A DNA stretch of 64,000 nt from Allolobophora icterica. Taxonomy: Eukaryota > Annelida > Clitellata > Crassiclitellata > Lumbricidae. The notes under the pieces are model-generated. The model worked only from the letters and a program-made list of their open reading frames with translations. It did no database searches and was not told the origin of the DNA. The position numbers were made by a program, and so were the translations under genes. Location of the stretch: the NCBI GenBank assembly GCA_963556255.1, contig OY744609.1:23026276-23090275 (forward strand). The letters run 5' to 3'. This document shows positions 19,037-28,810 of the stretch, one piece after another; the stretch's first letter is position 1, and each line of letters begins with the position of its first letter.

Positions 19037-20604
19037 TCATCACTTTTTTTTCATAGTTTGACCCTACTATAAATTGACAATTCAGCTGTCCCCGGTCATT
19101 TCTCAGAAAACAATACCTAGTCTGATCACAGTAAGTGATGAAATTAAAATGTTATTGATCAGTCAACAATTTAAGATTGTTGAAAGTAATTCAAAGCAAT
19201 TAAGTAATTTATTAAAATTTATTTTTAATTTAAAATGTTCCACTCCGATACCGTCCCTAGGCTATAGTACTTATTGTTTTAGTCTATAATTTCAAAATGA
19301 TTTGTATTAAGTGTATACTTTTCACATTCTGTGTCCAATTCTCGAAAAATGGTAACGGAGCGGAATCCGCTCCGTTACAATTGTGTGGTAATTTTGATGT
19401 AATTTTGATGTTATGAGCAGATTTTTAGGACAACATTACAAATATTTTAATGTTTTCTGTTTTTTGATAACTGGGAATGATTGACTCAAGTTATTTTTAC
19501 TTAGTCATTTGGCCAAAAAAATATATTCAACTTAACATTGGTTACTTCTATTTCGGTAACAGAGTGGACATTTTTTAATTAAATTAAACTGTGATGGAAT
19601 TAAATTATCATTTGTATTGTAATGTGTTTTATATTTATTTTATAAATATTAATACTAAAAACATATTGGCATGTCAGGATACACAACAGGAAGCTGTTTA
19701 CTATATATACATGTCGCATATATGTACAGTAACGGAGTGGACAAATATTTTATTAGGCCTATTTTGTTCCTACTTATAATATGTTATATTTTCATATTAG
19801 TGAAAAACCAAATATATATTTGTGAAATAGAAATACTGAAGATTTGTTCCAAACAAAAACCAATGTAATTTTGAAAAAAAATTTGGGCTTCTTGAATTAG
19901 TGAATGTGACATATTACCGGAAAATGACTCATTTAAGTTCTTTGTCTCTGTTTTTCTGTTTTTGAAGAAGTTTGTCTATATTGAACAATAATATTATTTA
20001 ATATTTCAAGAAATTCGATTTTGGGGGAATTCCCACTCCTGAGCCTCCTCAATTATTGGGGGCACGTGCCCCGGCTGCCCCCAGAGTCTACGCCTATGTA
20101 TGCTCCTGAAATTGACGCTTCTTCATCAATTATCGGTTTTCCGTATCTAATGGCCTGGTTCCGAGGGTAGGGCATTGGCCCCGGACGCTGCAGCAGGATT
20201 CTGGACTGACGGAGATGTTGGGAGTCGCCAAGCCACTTTGATGACCTCAAACTTTTCAATGGAGGATGTTTATCTAAACACGGCAAGTAAGCCGGTGAGG
20301 CTAATAACAAGATGCCAAGTATAGCAATATTTCTTGAAAACGGTAAACTTGAAGAGTATAATTATTAGGCCTATACTTTAGGCTATCATGAGCTGTATGA
20401 ACTAAACCCCGTGATCGATCTAGTCATTCGATAAAGTTGATCGAAACTCGACCAGGTCGAGTTGGTCGACAAATCTTCGACTTGGTCGACTTGCAAGTTT
20501 TGTTTTGACAAGTCGAGTTTATCGTTGTTTCCTCCACTTGACTATGTCATGTCCCCCGCGACCGCCCCCCCCCGTAGATCGCCGCCCATGATATTACCGT
20601 ATAA
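19037..20604. other. Intergenic DNA without a recognised gene
   Basis: AT-rich sequence. It contains a 27-nt palindrome at 19352-19378 (13-bp arms of GTAACGGAGCGGA around one base). The related strings GTAACAGAGTGGAC and GTAACGGAGTGGAC lie near 19556 and 19730. Around 20050-20098, GGGGGCACGTGCCCC and TACGCCTATG look like the right end of a hAT-type repeat. Around 20400-20525, TCGAC/GTCGA is repeated many times and could form hairpins. No supported gene. Confidence 0.5.
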
Positions 20605-21065
20605 GGGGCCATCCATATATTACGTACGCAAAAATCCGGGAAAATTGGACCCCCTCCCCCCTGTTCGCAAGCGTACTATCTTCCACACCCCCCCGCGTAC
20701 GTACACTTGACGCACCCCCCCCCCCCCGAAGACCAGCTGCAGAAAGTGTCTCGAAAGTCTGCACTTTAGGCCAGATTGAAGGATGAGTGAGGGCCAACAT
20801 AGACAAATTATGGGTGTCTCGTTTACAGCACAGAATAACTGCACATGGCTTTTATATAATGTAATAAAATGCCATCGGACGACTATAGGACAATACAGAG
20901 TTATAAATAGGCTAATGTGGACGTCATAATTAGAAATTTATTTTTGCGTACGTACACTTTTGTCCCCCCCTTCCCCCCCGTTCGCACCCGTACGCAAAAT
21001 CGCCAAAATCCGACCCCCTCCCCCCACCTCAGTGCGTAGGCCCTACGTAATATGTGGACGGCCCC
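20605..21065. mobile_element. MITE with GGGGCC...TACGTACG ends, copy 1
   Basis: Left end GGGGCCATCCATATATTACG and an inverse right end (CGTAATATGTGGACGGCCCC). Poly-C/CGTACG tracts lie inside both ends. The core (GTACACTT, TAGGCTAATGTGGACGTCAT) is shared in inverted orientation with 51665-52097. Confidence 0.85.
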
Positions 21066-21358
21066 TAACTAGTGGGACAAATATTTGTCCCAGTAGTCTT
21101 AGGATTTGTCCCACTATTTAGGGTGATTTGACCCAGGCAAAAAATCGAAACCGTATAACTAGTGGGGACAAATTCCCAAAAAAGGTCATTAGATTTGTTA
21201 GAGATAAATTCCTTAAAAAAGTCATCAAATTGTTCAGAGAGGAATTCCTAAAAAAGGTCATTAAATTTTTAAGAGATGATTTCCGAACAAAGGTCATCAA
21301 TCAGACCCATGGCCGACTTTGTCCCAGTAGTGTAAATCTCTTAAAACATAGTGCCTAG
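21066..21358. repeat. Truncated relative of the 55668 hAT MITE
   Basis: Contains CTAGTGGGACAAAT, AGTCTTAGGATTTGTCCCA and an internal tandem of about 40 bp around AAAAAAGGTCAT. It ends in TCTTAAAACATAGTGCCTAG, matching the right end of 55668-56085. The left terminus is missing, replaced by the 20605-21065 MITE. Confidence 0.7.
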
Positions 21359-21779
21359 GACAGAACCTTGTGGGACAACAAAGACTACAGCAGCGATAGG
21401 CCTACATGGTAACATGATACGATGAAGGTGATACGAACGTACTAATTGCGATTAGAGAGGTAGTTTAAGTGGCTAGAACTAACCACTGACTCACCTATTA
21501 CTATAGAAAACTTAACTATAGGCCTACATATTTTAATCGTAACCTCAATCAACTTGGCCGTCATTTAGCTCATTATTTCATTATTTACCAAAGGCCAGTT
21601 ATTGCAAAGAAATCGCTTGATGCAAAATATAGGCCTAAAACGTTCAATTTGGCGATTTGGCAATTCCGCATTTAATTAAAATCACGAGTTAAACTTTATC
21701 AAGTAAAATTAACGTGAAAACTCAAAGGGTAAAAAGTAAGCGATGAACTTGAGCATAAAAACTTTATCGGATTGACATT

Positions 21780-22380
21780 TTAAAACGGAAATAGACTTTT
21801 GATGTCATAACCGGTTTCCATGGTGACGTAATTGTCATTGTCTTCTGTGGCTTCTTTCCAATTTCGAATTGCGCTTGGGTCTCGCTCGATTTTATCGGTG
21901 ATTTATGATTTTCGAGACATGTTCCGGAGGATTTTTGGGCTTTTGTCGACCGTCGCGACGAGTGGTCCCTGCCGATGGTGGAGAACGGCGTGGTGGTGGT
22001 TTCTGCACCGGAGGAAGTCTCGAGGGTAGACGACCTACCGGCGATCTAGGAAAGCCAGCCGCAGTGTCTACCCGTCATCTGTGGAGCGACGCTGCTGCTT
22101 CCGTGTGTGGTGAGTTATTCCCTGTTGTCTGTTTTTCGGTTGCCGCTTTCAGCGAGTGTCCTGGTGCGAATGATGACGCCTTTTTGGCTTATGGAGTTCG
22201 CACTGACCATGACGCCCCGTTGGCAGATGGAGACCCCATTGAGCTCGACGCGTCTTTGGCTCATAAAGAGTTCCGACCCAGGAGAAGACAAGTAGCGGTG
22301 AGCCGGTTGATGCATCCATGTCAGTTGAGGAGGCCGATGGAGAGGATGGATCCAGTGTGACAACTGTAGAAAAAGCTCGA
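21780..22380 (+). other. GC-richer segment with an unassigned 151-codon open frame
   Basis: A CpG-bearing island in an AT-rich neighbourhood. One frame is open from 21905 to 22360, but the protein (arginine/glycine-rich start, no motif) matches nothing I recognise. GTGACGTAA near 21823 resembles a CRE half site. It could be a repeat, an untranslated first exon or part of a promoter. Confidence 0.25.
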
Positions 22381-22543
22381 GGGGGAGTTTAGACTTTCAT
22401 GAGTTTGATCCATGTAGAGTTGAGTATTTATTCGTATTTTGGAAACTGAGAAAATAAAAAAATGCAATAGAAAGCATAAACTCCTTAAAGTGATGACATC
22501 ACCGAATTTATTAGTATACAATTCAAGTGGTCACAAATCTCAC

Positions 22544-22873
22544 CAGTGCGTTTTTCTATGGGAATGGTGTTCTGGCACCTTTTTCAGCTGTTAAAAAAAC
22601 CATTTATTTAATTTAATTAAAAATCTTACAGATGTGTTGAACTCTGTCTTACAAGTGATTAAAAGTATCTTACAAGTGTCAAAAGTGTCTAACTCGATCT
22701 GCTATCTAGGAAATGATATAGTTCAAACTGTACCATTTCATAATGCAAATGTGACGTCAAATATTTTCTTGAAGGGCTCGCCTCCCAACCCCGTTTTTTC
22801 TAGGGCTTTACTCTCGATTTAGCCCTTCCATAATTGCTCAGTTCCAGAACCTTTTTTTCTAGAATAATCACTG
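22544..22873. mobile_element. hAT-type MITE (CAGTGC ends), copy 2
   Basis: Perfect 8-bp target duplications AATCTCAC at 22536-22543 and 22874-22881. Ends CAGTGCGTTTTTC and the inverse CAGTGATTATTC. The interior CTGGCACCTTTTTCAGCTG and CCCCGTTTTTTCTAG parallel the 4819-5076 element. Confidence 0.88.
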
Positions 22874-22974
22874 AATCTCACAATAAACTAGAGCAGTACT
22901 GTATTAGTAACCCACAAAGTGAATTGTGAAAGAAAATGCTAAAATATGTGCACAATATAATCACACTAGCACAA

Positions 22975-23060
22975 CTGAGGGGATTGGAAACGACCCCCTG
23001 GAGTGTGCAATGAAGACTTAACTGTGGGGGTTCTGAGAAAGACTAGGGGGTTGACCCCAA
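22975..23060. repeat. Dispersed repeat shared with 58970-59095
   Basis: ACTGAGGGGATTGGAAACGA, GTGCAATGAAGACTTAACTG and GAAAGACTAGGGGGTTGA recur almost unchanged near 58978-59058 within the OSBP gene. Family unknown. The following 23060-23400 holds nothing I can assign. Confidence 0.7.
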
Positions 23061-23559
23061 CCACCCCACAATTCTCACCCTGAGTGGATCCTCTGAGGAT
23101 AGGAAGACAGTTGTGAGACGGGTCCGTTGGTTCATGTGGTTGTTATGGAACTCAAGAAGAGACCAGATGTCGAGGGTGTGATCGTGTTTTGCTGCTGCTT
23201 TCCATGGATTGACCTGGGCAGACCAATGGTGAAGTGGCATGCGGAGGTTTTAGCCAATAGCCGTGGAGGGATGAGCTGCAGGCTGTGAGGAGGCGATTAC
23301 CGGTGCCGAGGAAGAGTCCTGAGATGGAGAGGCTGGACAATGTTGAACTCAGAATAGTTCTTAACCAGTTCATAATATAAGAAATTGTTTTCTGTGGTTA
23401 AGCACTTTTCATGTAAATAGTTATTTAAGACTTTTTAATCGTTAGTTAAGCAGTTCTTCAAATAAAAGTAAATTAAAATTTTTATGTAAATATAAATGCT
23501 TAAGACATATTTCTTAGATCCCTTAGACAGCCATGGTAAGAGTACTTTATTAAGTGATT

Positions 23560-24336
23560 AAAGGTCACATGTGAGCCCTTTTAGGAGGGGGTTTGTGTTA
23601 TGTTTATATGTATGGTCTTGAAGTTGTTAAATTAACTGCTAAATGTGATTGCTTGGCTTGAATGATTAATTGCCCATATTAAAGTTGTTAAATTGTTTCG
23701 TAGCTGTGATGAGTTGTCTGTATTTTTAAATTGATGTGTACTTGTGATTATTTGTCTGTATTTGTTAAAGTTGCTTGTAGTTTCTATTACTTGTTTGTAT
23801 TTGTTACACTTGTTTGTAGTTGCAATTCCTTGTCTGTACTTGCTAACTTGATTTGTAATTGTGATTACTTGCTAAATTGGCTTGTAGTTGTGATAGTAAT
23901 TGTAATTGTAATCAAATACTTATATAGCGCCACTTAGATCAGCATTATATGAGTTTTTTGGGAGGTGGGTTGTCTTATGTTTAATTGTACAGTCTTCAAG
24001 TTGTTAAATTGATTGTTAATTGTGATTGCTTGTGTTGAATGTTTAATTGAACATATAATAGTTCATAAAACGGTTTCTGGTTGTGATTACTTGTCTGTAT
24101 TTGCAAAACTGATTTCTAGTTTATGCTAAATTGATGTGCAGTTGTGATTGCTTCTCTGTTTTTTTCTAAAGTTGGTTTGTAGTTGTGATTACTTGTCTGT
24201 ATTTGCTAAATTGATTTCTAGTTGTGATTACTTGTCTGCATTTGTTAATTTGGTTTGTAGTTGTGATTACTTGTCTGTATTTGCTAAATTGATTTCTAGT
24301 TTGTGATTCTAGTTGTAATTGTAATCGAACACTTAA
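23560..24336. repeat. 39-bp minisatellite array, left part
   Basis: Irregular copies of TTGTGATTACTTGTCTGTAT followed by TTGCTAAATTGATTTGTAG (39 bp). They are mixed with a longer block containing GTAATTGTAATCAAATACTTATATAGCGCCAC. The LINE at 24337 interrupts the array, which resumes at 28573. Confidence 0.9.
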
Positions 24337-27300
24337 ATTAACATAACATAACATAACATAACATAACATAACATAACATAACATAACATAACATAACATA
24401 ACACTTTATTGGTCCACATTGATTGTACAAAATATTCATAAAGTGACAGTTGTATTTTTTTAAACCCAAATTGAACCATATGATTCATAAGATACACCAC
24501 AGTTAACAGTTAAAACCAGTACCAACTTAGCAACTTGACGGACTCAATCAGCACCCTAAGTAACTGGGCTACTTGACCAAGTCCTGGCTTATACCAGGGT
24601 GTTGAATTTACCTATGATGTAAGTTGGGTATGTTCTGTGTTACGACGTCGTGTGGAGATCATTTGGACGCAACAGGAGACCCAGAAGGGATGAAGTCCCG
24701 CTAGGAAGGGTCCCCTTATTACTATTGATACATAACATACCGTAACATGGCGGTGAAAAGAGTTTCGTAGTCATGCCATCTAAACAGATACTACCAATGA
24801 CCTTTTTTAACACAGTATGCAAGCCAGCTAGCTTATTCATTATGAGATGTTTAACCAGTGCTGGTGCCGCAGTTGATCCCTATCACCCAATAGCCAGCTC
24901 TTTAAGTGACCTTTGAATGTATTTAAATTAGGACGGTCTTTTATGTGCTTTGGTATTAAGTTCCAGATTGAGGGACCTGTACATGCTAAAGAGAATTTCC
25001 TAATATTTGTTCTTGCAAAAGCCACTCTTAAGTTGGAGGCCCTCCTTGTTGCATAGTGGTGGATCTGCGAGTTCATAGTGAAGAGACACGAGTATTCCGG
25101 TGGCAGTAGCTTATTGATTGAGGAGTACATAAAAATCCCTATTTGGTATTCAAGTAATTTATCTAACCTCAGTATGCCCAATTTTTTAAATAGTTCATCA
25201 GTATGTGCTAAATAGTGGGATTTCGTTATTGTCCTTATAATCCTTTTAATGAGTATATTCAGTTTTCTAAGTCTAGAGCTATAATTGGATGCCCATACTA
25301 TGCTACAGTAATTTAGGTAGGGATGTATCATAGTAAAGTATAGGGTTTTTAGTACATCCGGTAGCAGTAAATAGGAAATTCTTTTTATTATGCCAATGTT
25401 CTTGGCTATTTTGTGGGATATATGCTCAATATGCACATTCCATTTCAAGTTTTGATCAAGATAAACTCCTAGAAATTTAGCTGTGGCAACCCGGGGTATG
25501 TCAGCCTGTTCTATTGTTAGTTTTTCCTGTGGTTGGGGTATTATTTTACCCGGGGCTGTGAATAAGATATAATTAGATTTACTAAGATTGAGAGACAATT
25601 TATTAGCTTTGAACCAATTAGCTACTTGTACTAACTCCCTATTTACTATTTTGAACATTTCCTGATAGGATGCATGGGAATAAAAAACATTTGAATCGTC
25701 TGCAAATAATACAAAATCTAATAGTGGAGCTGCATTAGGGAGGTCGTTAATGTAGATAAGAAATAATAATGGCCCCAGTACCGACCCTTGTGGAACACCA
25801 AACTCCAGCCACCGAAAGGAGGATCGATTCAAATTACATTTCACTTGCTGATGACGGTCTGTGAGGTAGTCTTTAAACCATGTTAATGGAAGTCCTCTCA
25901 CTCCATAATGAAATAATTTCTTAATTAGTATATTATGGTCCACGGTGTCAAAAGCCTTCGATAGGTCCAGAAAGATTCCTATCGAAAATTTGCCTTCGTC
26001 AATAGCTTGTGAGATTTTATCGTGCAGGTTTATTAAAGGAAGTGCAGTTGAGTGCCCAGGTCTAAAGCCATGTTGAAAAGAATAAAGTATGTTATGTTTC
26101 ACTACAAAGTCATTAAGTCTCTGGTAAACTATTTTTTCTAGGATTTTGGCAAATATAGATAAAATAGAAATGGGTCTGTAGTTATTTAGTTCTTCTCTAT
26201 CGCCCTGCTTGAATATAGGAGTAACTGTAGACATTTTCATCTTAATAGGTACAATTCCATTCTCCATTGAGCAATTATATATATGAGCCAGAGGTTTAGT
26301 CATAAGTGGCAAATTTGGGCCAATAATACTAGGATCGAGGAGGTCTGGGCCAGTGCTATATGAAGTTTTCATTGTAGAATAAATTGAAAGGACCTCTTCC
26401 GAACTAGTAGGATATAAGGCAAACGAGGAAGGAGGCGGTGGTGGGAGGTAGTCTGTATATTCCGACTCTGTGGCAGGAATATTGTTGTTAAGATTTTTAG
26501 CAATCTGAGTGAAATATACATTTAGACTATCAGCTATTTCAGCACTGTCGCTTATAATTTGCCCATCCTTCCTTATCGAACTTATCTTAGAGTCAGGTGG
26601 ATTTTGATTAAGGACCATTCTTATCGTAGACCAAGTCTTTTTTAGGTTAGTTCCATATTTAAGAAATTCTGTGTTATAAAATGTTTGCATAGATTTAATT
26701 TTTACACTTTTAAAAGTATTTCTATAAGCAGTGAATTTTGCTTTATTCATGGTTGTAGGGTTCTTTATATACTTTAAGTATAACTTATTTTTCTTACTAC
26801 ATGATTTCAGTAATCCTTTAGTCATCCAAGGTTTGTGATTTATTTTATGGCTGCGGGATTTTATCAAAGTCTCTGGAAATGCCTTGTTATATGCTTCCTT
26901 AACCCTGTTTAGAAAAGAGTCATATGCCGCATTAGGGTCTTTTTTTAGACAGTGATTGTATACAGGGGTGAAGTCCACCTGTGACAGCAAACCTGAGAAA
27001 ACCTCTTTGTTAGAGTCATTAAATACTCTTTTAGCGATCTTTTTTGTCTGTCCAAAACAGCCAGGTCCATCCTCTAGCCAGATTACTATAGGCAAGTGAT
27101 CAGATATATCGTTAACTATTACAGATGAGTTGACCATCCTTGGCCAAAGGTTCGTCATTATGTTGTCTATCAACGTGTGGCTGTGGTCTGTTATTCTGGT
27201 CGGTCGATCTATAGCCGGTAAAAAATTATAGGAAATTATGGTATCAAGAAATAAGTTAGTATTTGGATGTTGACTAGCTTTCAGCAGGTCAATGTTGAAG

Positions 27301-28572
27301 TCTCCTAATATTATTATTTCTTGTTTAGTTAGAGTGATTTCAGCCAAGAGCCTATCAAATTCTTCATTAAACATTTGCAGAGGTTGTCCTGGTGCCCTAT
27401 AAATTACTCCAAGCAGAAGATTACGAAACTTGGGTTGAGATACTTTTATAAATAGAGATTCAAATGATTTATGGGTAGTCTTATAATTAACTAGCTGGAA
27501 GTTCAAAGCCTGCTTGACAAAAAAGCCCACTCCTCCCCCTTCTTCTGACTCTCTAGGCTTGTGCACCAAGTTATAATCAGGTATTTGGATCAGGTCATCA
27601 CTAGTAAGCCAAGTCTCAGTGATAGCTAGAATTTCTACTGGCAATTCCAGAAGTAAAAGTTGTAATTCATCTATCTTATTTCTTAAGCTTCTACAATTCA
27701 GGTGCATAAAGGAAGATTGGTTTGTTCCCTTGCCCCTTCTGGTTGCTATTTGCGAAGGAGTGCCATACCCATGGCTCAAGGGCCTTATTACAAATAAATT
27801 TTCATCAGGGTCAATTTCATCGTTACATAACAAAGGCTTATTGTTTTCTTCTTGATTAAATATTTTCAGAGAGGGACTATTAGCGTTCATAAGCGCCAAA
27901 TTAGTTTGCACACTAGTGTCGTTCAAGTTCTTGTCAAATATTTTATTTGCCCAATTACTCAAGTCTAAGGGATCAAAGCTTGCCGACCACAGTTCATCAT
28001 CTTCATCACTCACATCAATACTTGGCTCTAAGGCACTCAGTTTCAAACAGGTTAAGCCAACAGTAAACACTTAGACCAAACACAAACTTGAAACCTCAAG
28101 ATGTGGAACTCAACAGGATAACTCCAAAAAAACAAAAAAATGGAACAGTCCAAAACTACTAGTTCCAATGTGCTTCTAATCAGTCTGCGAGTAGAGCACC
28201 CTTATTACAGGAATCCTTAGATACTTAACTAAGAGATAAAACAATATAAATCCAACCCTCACAGAGAACTAACTCTGCTGTGCCCCTAGTCAGTCCACAA
28301 CCAGAGCACCAAAGACACCAGTATTTATGATGTCTCCCAAATAGTTGCCCAATCAACCCTTAAATTCGTACTATCCTTAACTATTGTTCATCACTCAATA
28401 TAAAATCAACAGTTTATCCATTAAGTTTAAACAAACGTTACACCGATACCCTACTTGTACTCCTGTGGCGGTCTTTTAGTTACACCTTAAACCATAAAGT
28501 AGTTTGGCAACAGTTACAGTCAAGGTAAGTCAAGGTAAAGTAAAGTAAATAAATTAAAAAAAATAAAAAATT
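24337..28572 (-). mobile_element. Full-length-looking CR1/jockey-group LINE with (TTATG)n tail
   Basis: A 4.2-kb non-LTR retrotransposon on the minus strand. Its 3' end is a pentanucleotide tail of about 12 TTATG units (24341-24402 on the + strand as ACATA) rather than poly(A). The left host boundary, after AATCGAACACTTAA, and the right boundary, at GCGCCACCCCAAT, are set by uninterrupted satellite copies near 33905-33955 and 37550-37590. There the two flanks are joined. The 5' UTR (about 28071-28572) contains two similar segments with AGAGCACC but no ORF1. Confidence 0.9.
24840..28070 (-). CDS. LINE endonuclease-reverse transcriptase, intact 1076 residues
   Basis: A single uninterrupted frame. 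Residues 1-115 are acidic and unassigned. At about 121-345 lies an APE-type endonuclease: MHLNCRSL, ITETWL with the catalytic Glu, LGDFNIDLL and DISDHLPIV (Asp-His pair). The middle third holds the reverse transcriptase: NNYRPISILSIFAKILEK, HGFRPGHSTALPL, FLDLSKAFDTVDH, GVPQGSVLGPLLFLIYINDL and the catalytic FADD in LFADDSNVF. The C-terminus has the CR1-group block HYATRRASNLR...IWNLIPKHIKD. It performs target-primed reverse transcription. No stops or frameshifts, so recent or active copies are likely. Alternative families: L2 or Rex1-like. Confidence 0.95.
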   Translation of the reverse strand: MFTVGLTCLKLSALEPSIDVSDEDDELWSASFDPLDLSNWANKIFDKNLNDTSVQTNLALMNANSPSLKIFNQEENNKPLLCNDEIDPDENLFVIRPLSHGYGTPSQIATRRGKGTNQSSFMHLNCRSLRNKIDELQLLLLELPVEILAITETWLTSDDLIQIPDYNLVHKPRESEEGGGVGFFVKQALNFQLVNYKTTHKSFESLFIKVSQPKFRNLLLGVIYRAPGQPLQMFNEEFDRLLAEITLTKQEIIILGDFNIDLLKASQHPNTNLFLDTIISYNFLPAIDRPTRITDHSHTLIDNIMTNLWPRMVNSSVIVNDISDHLPIVIWLEDGPGCFGQTKKIAKRVFNDSNKEVFSGLLSQVDFTPVYNHCLKKDPNAAYDSFLNRVKEAYNKAFPETLIKSRSHKINHKPWMTKGLLKSCSKKNKLYLKYIKNPTTMNKAKFTAYRNTFKSVKIKSMQTFYNTEFLKYGTNLKKTWSTIRMVLNQNPPDSKISSIRKDGQIISDSAEIADSLNVYFTQIAKNLNNNIPATESEYTDYLPPPPPSSFALYPTSSEEVLSIYSTMKTSYSTGPDLLDPSIIGPNLPLMTKPLAHIYNCSMENGIVPIKMKMSTVTPIFKQGDREELNNYRPISILSIFAKILEKIVYQRLNDFVVKHNILYSFQHGFRPGHSTALPLINLHDKISQAIDEGKFSIGIFLDLSKAFDTVDHNILIKKLFHYGVRGLPLTWFKDYLTDRHQQVKCNLNRSSFRWLEFGVPQGSVLGPLLFLIYINDLPNAAPLLDFVLFADDSNVFYSHASYQEMFKIVNRELVQVANWFKANKLSLNLSKSNYILFTAPGKIIPQPQEKLTIEQADIPRVATAKFLGVYLDQNLKWNVHIEHISHKIAKNIGIIKRISYLLLPDVLKTLYFTMIHPYLNYCSIVWASNYSSRLRKLNILIKRIIRTITKSHYLAHTDELFKKLGILRLDKLLEYQIGIFMYSSINKLLPPEYSCLFTMNSQIHHYATRRASNLRVAFARTNIRKFSLACTGPSIWNLIPKHIKDRPNLNTFKGHLKSWLLGDRDQLRHQHWLNIS

Positions 28573-28810
28573 GCGCCACCCCAATCTGCAATGCTCCTCG
28601 ATTGGACCGTGGAAGGGTTCATACTGGGAACATCCATATGGCCAAGATCTGAAGATCGCAAGGAAACCCTCGCAGGCATGGAAGAAACCAGGGTGCAAAA
28701 ATTCATTAGGTAAAACAGTTCAGACCCAGTGAGGCAGTTGCATATATTGGGGATGGTTTAACCTGAATTCGCTGTGGGACAGAGAGCCAATAGAGGGAAT
28801 CATGAATGAT
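28573..28810. repeat. 230-bp block, copy 1 of 3, inside the satellite
   Basis: Contains GCTCCTCGATTGGACCGTGG, AAGGGTTCATACTGGGAACA and GGCAGTTGCATATATTGGGG. Copies recur at 33945-34150 and 37575-37805, always ending in AATAGAGGGAATCATGAATGA next to 39-bp units. Confidence 0.85.
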
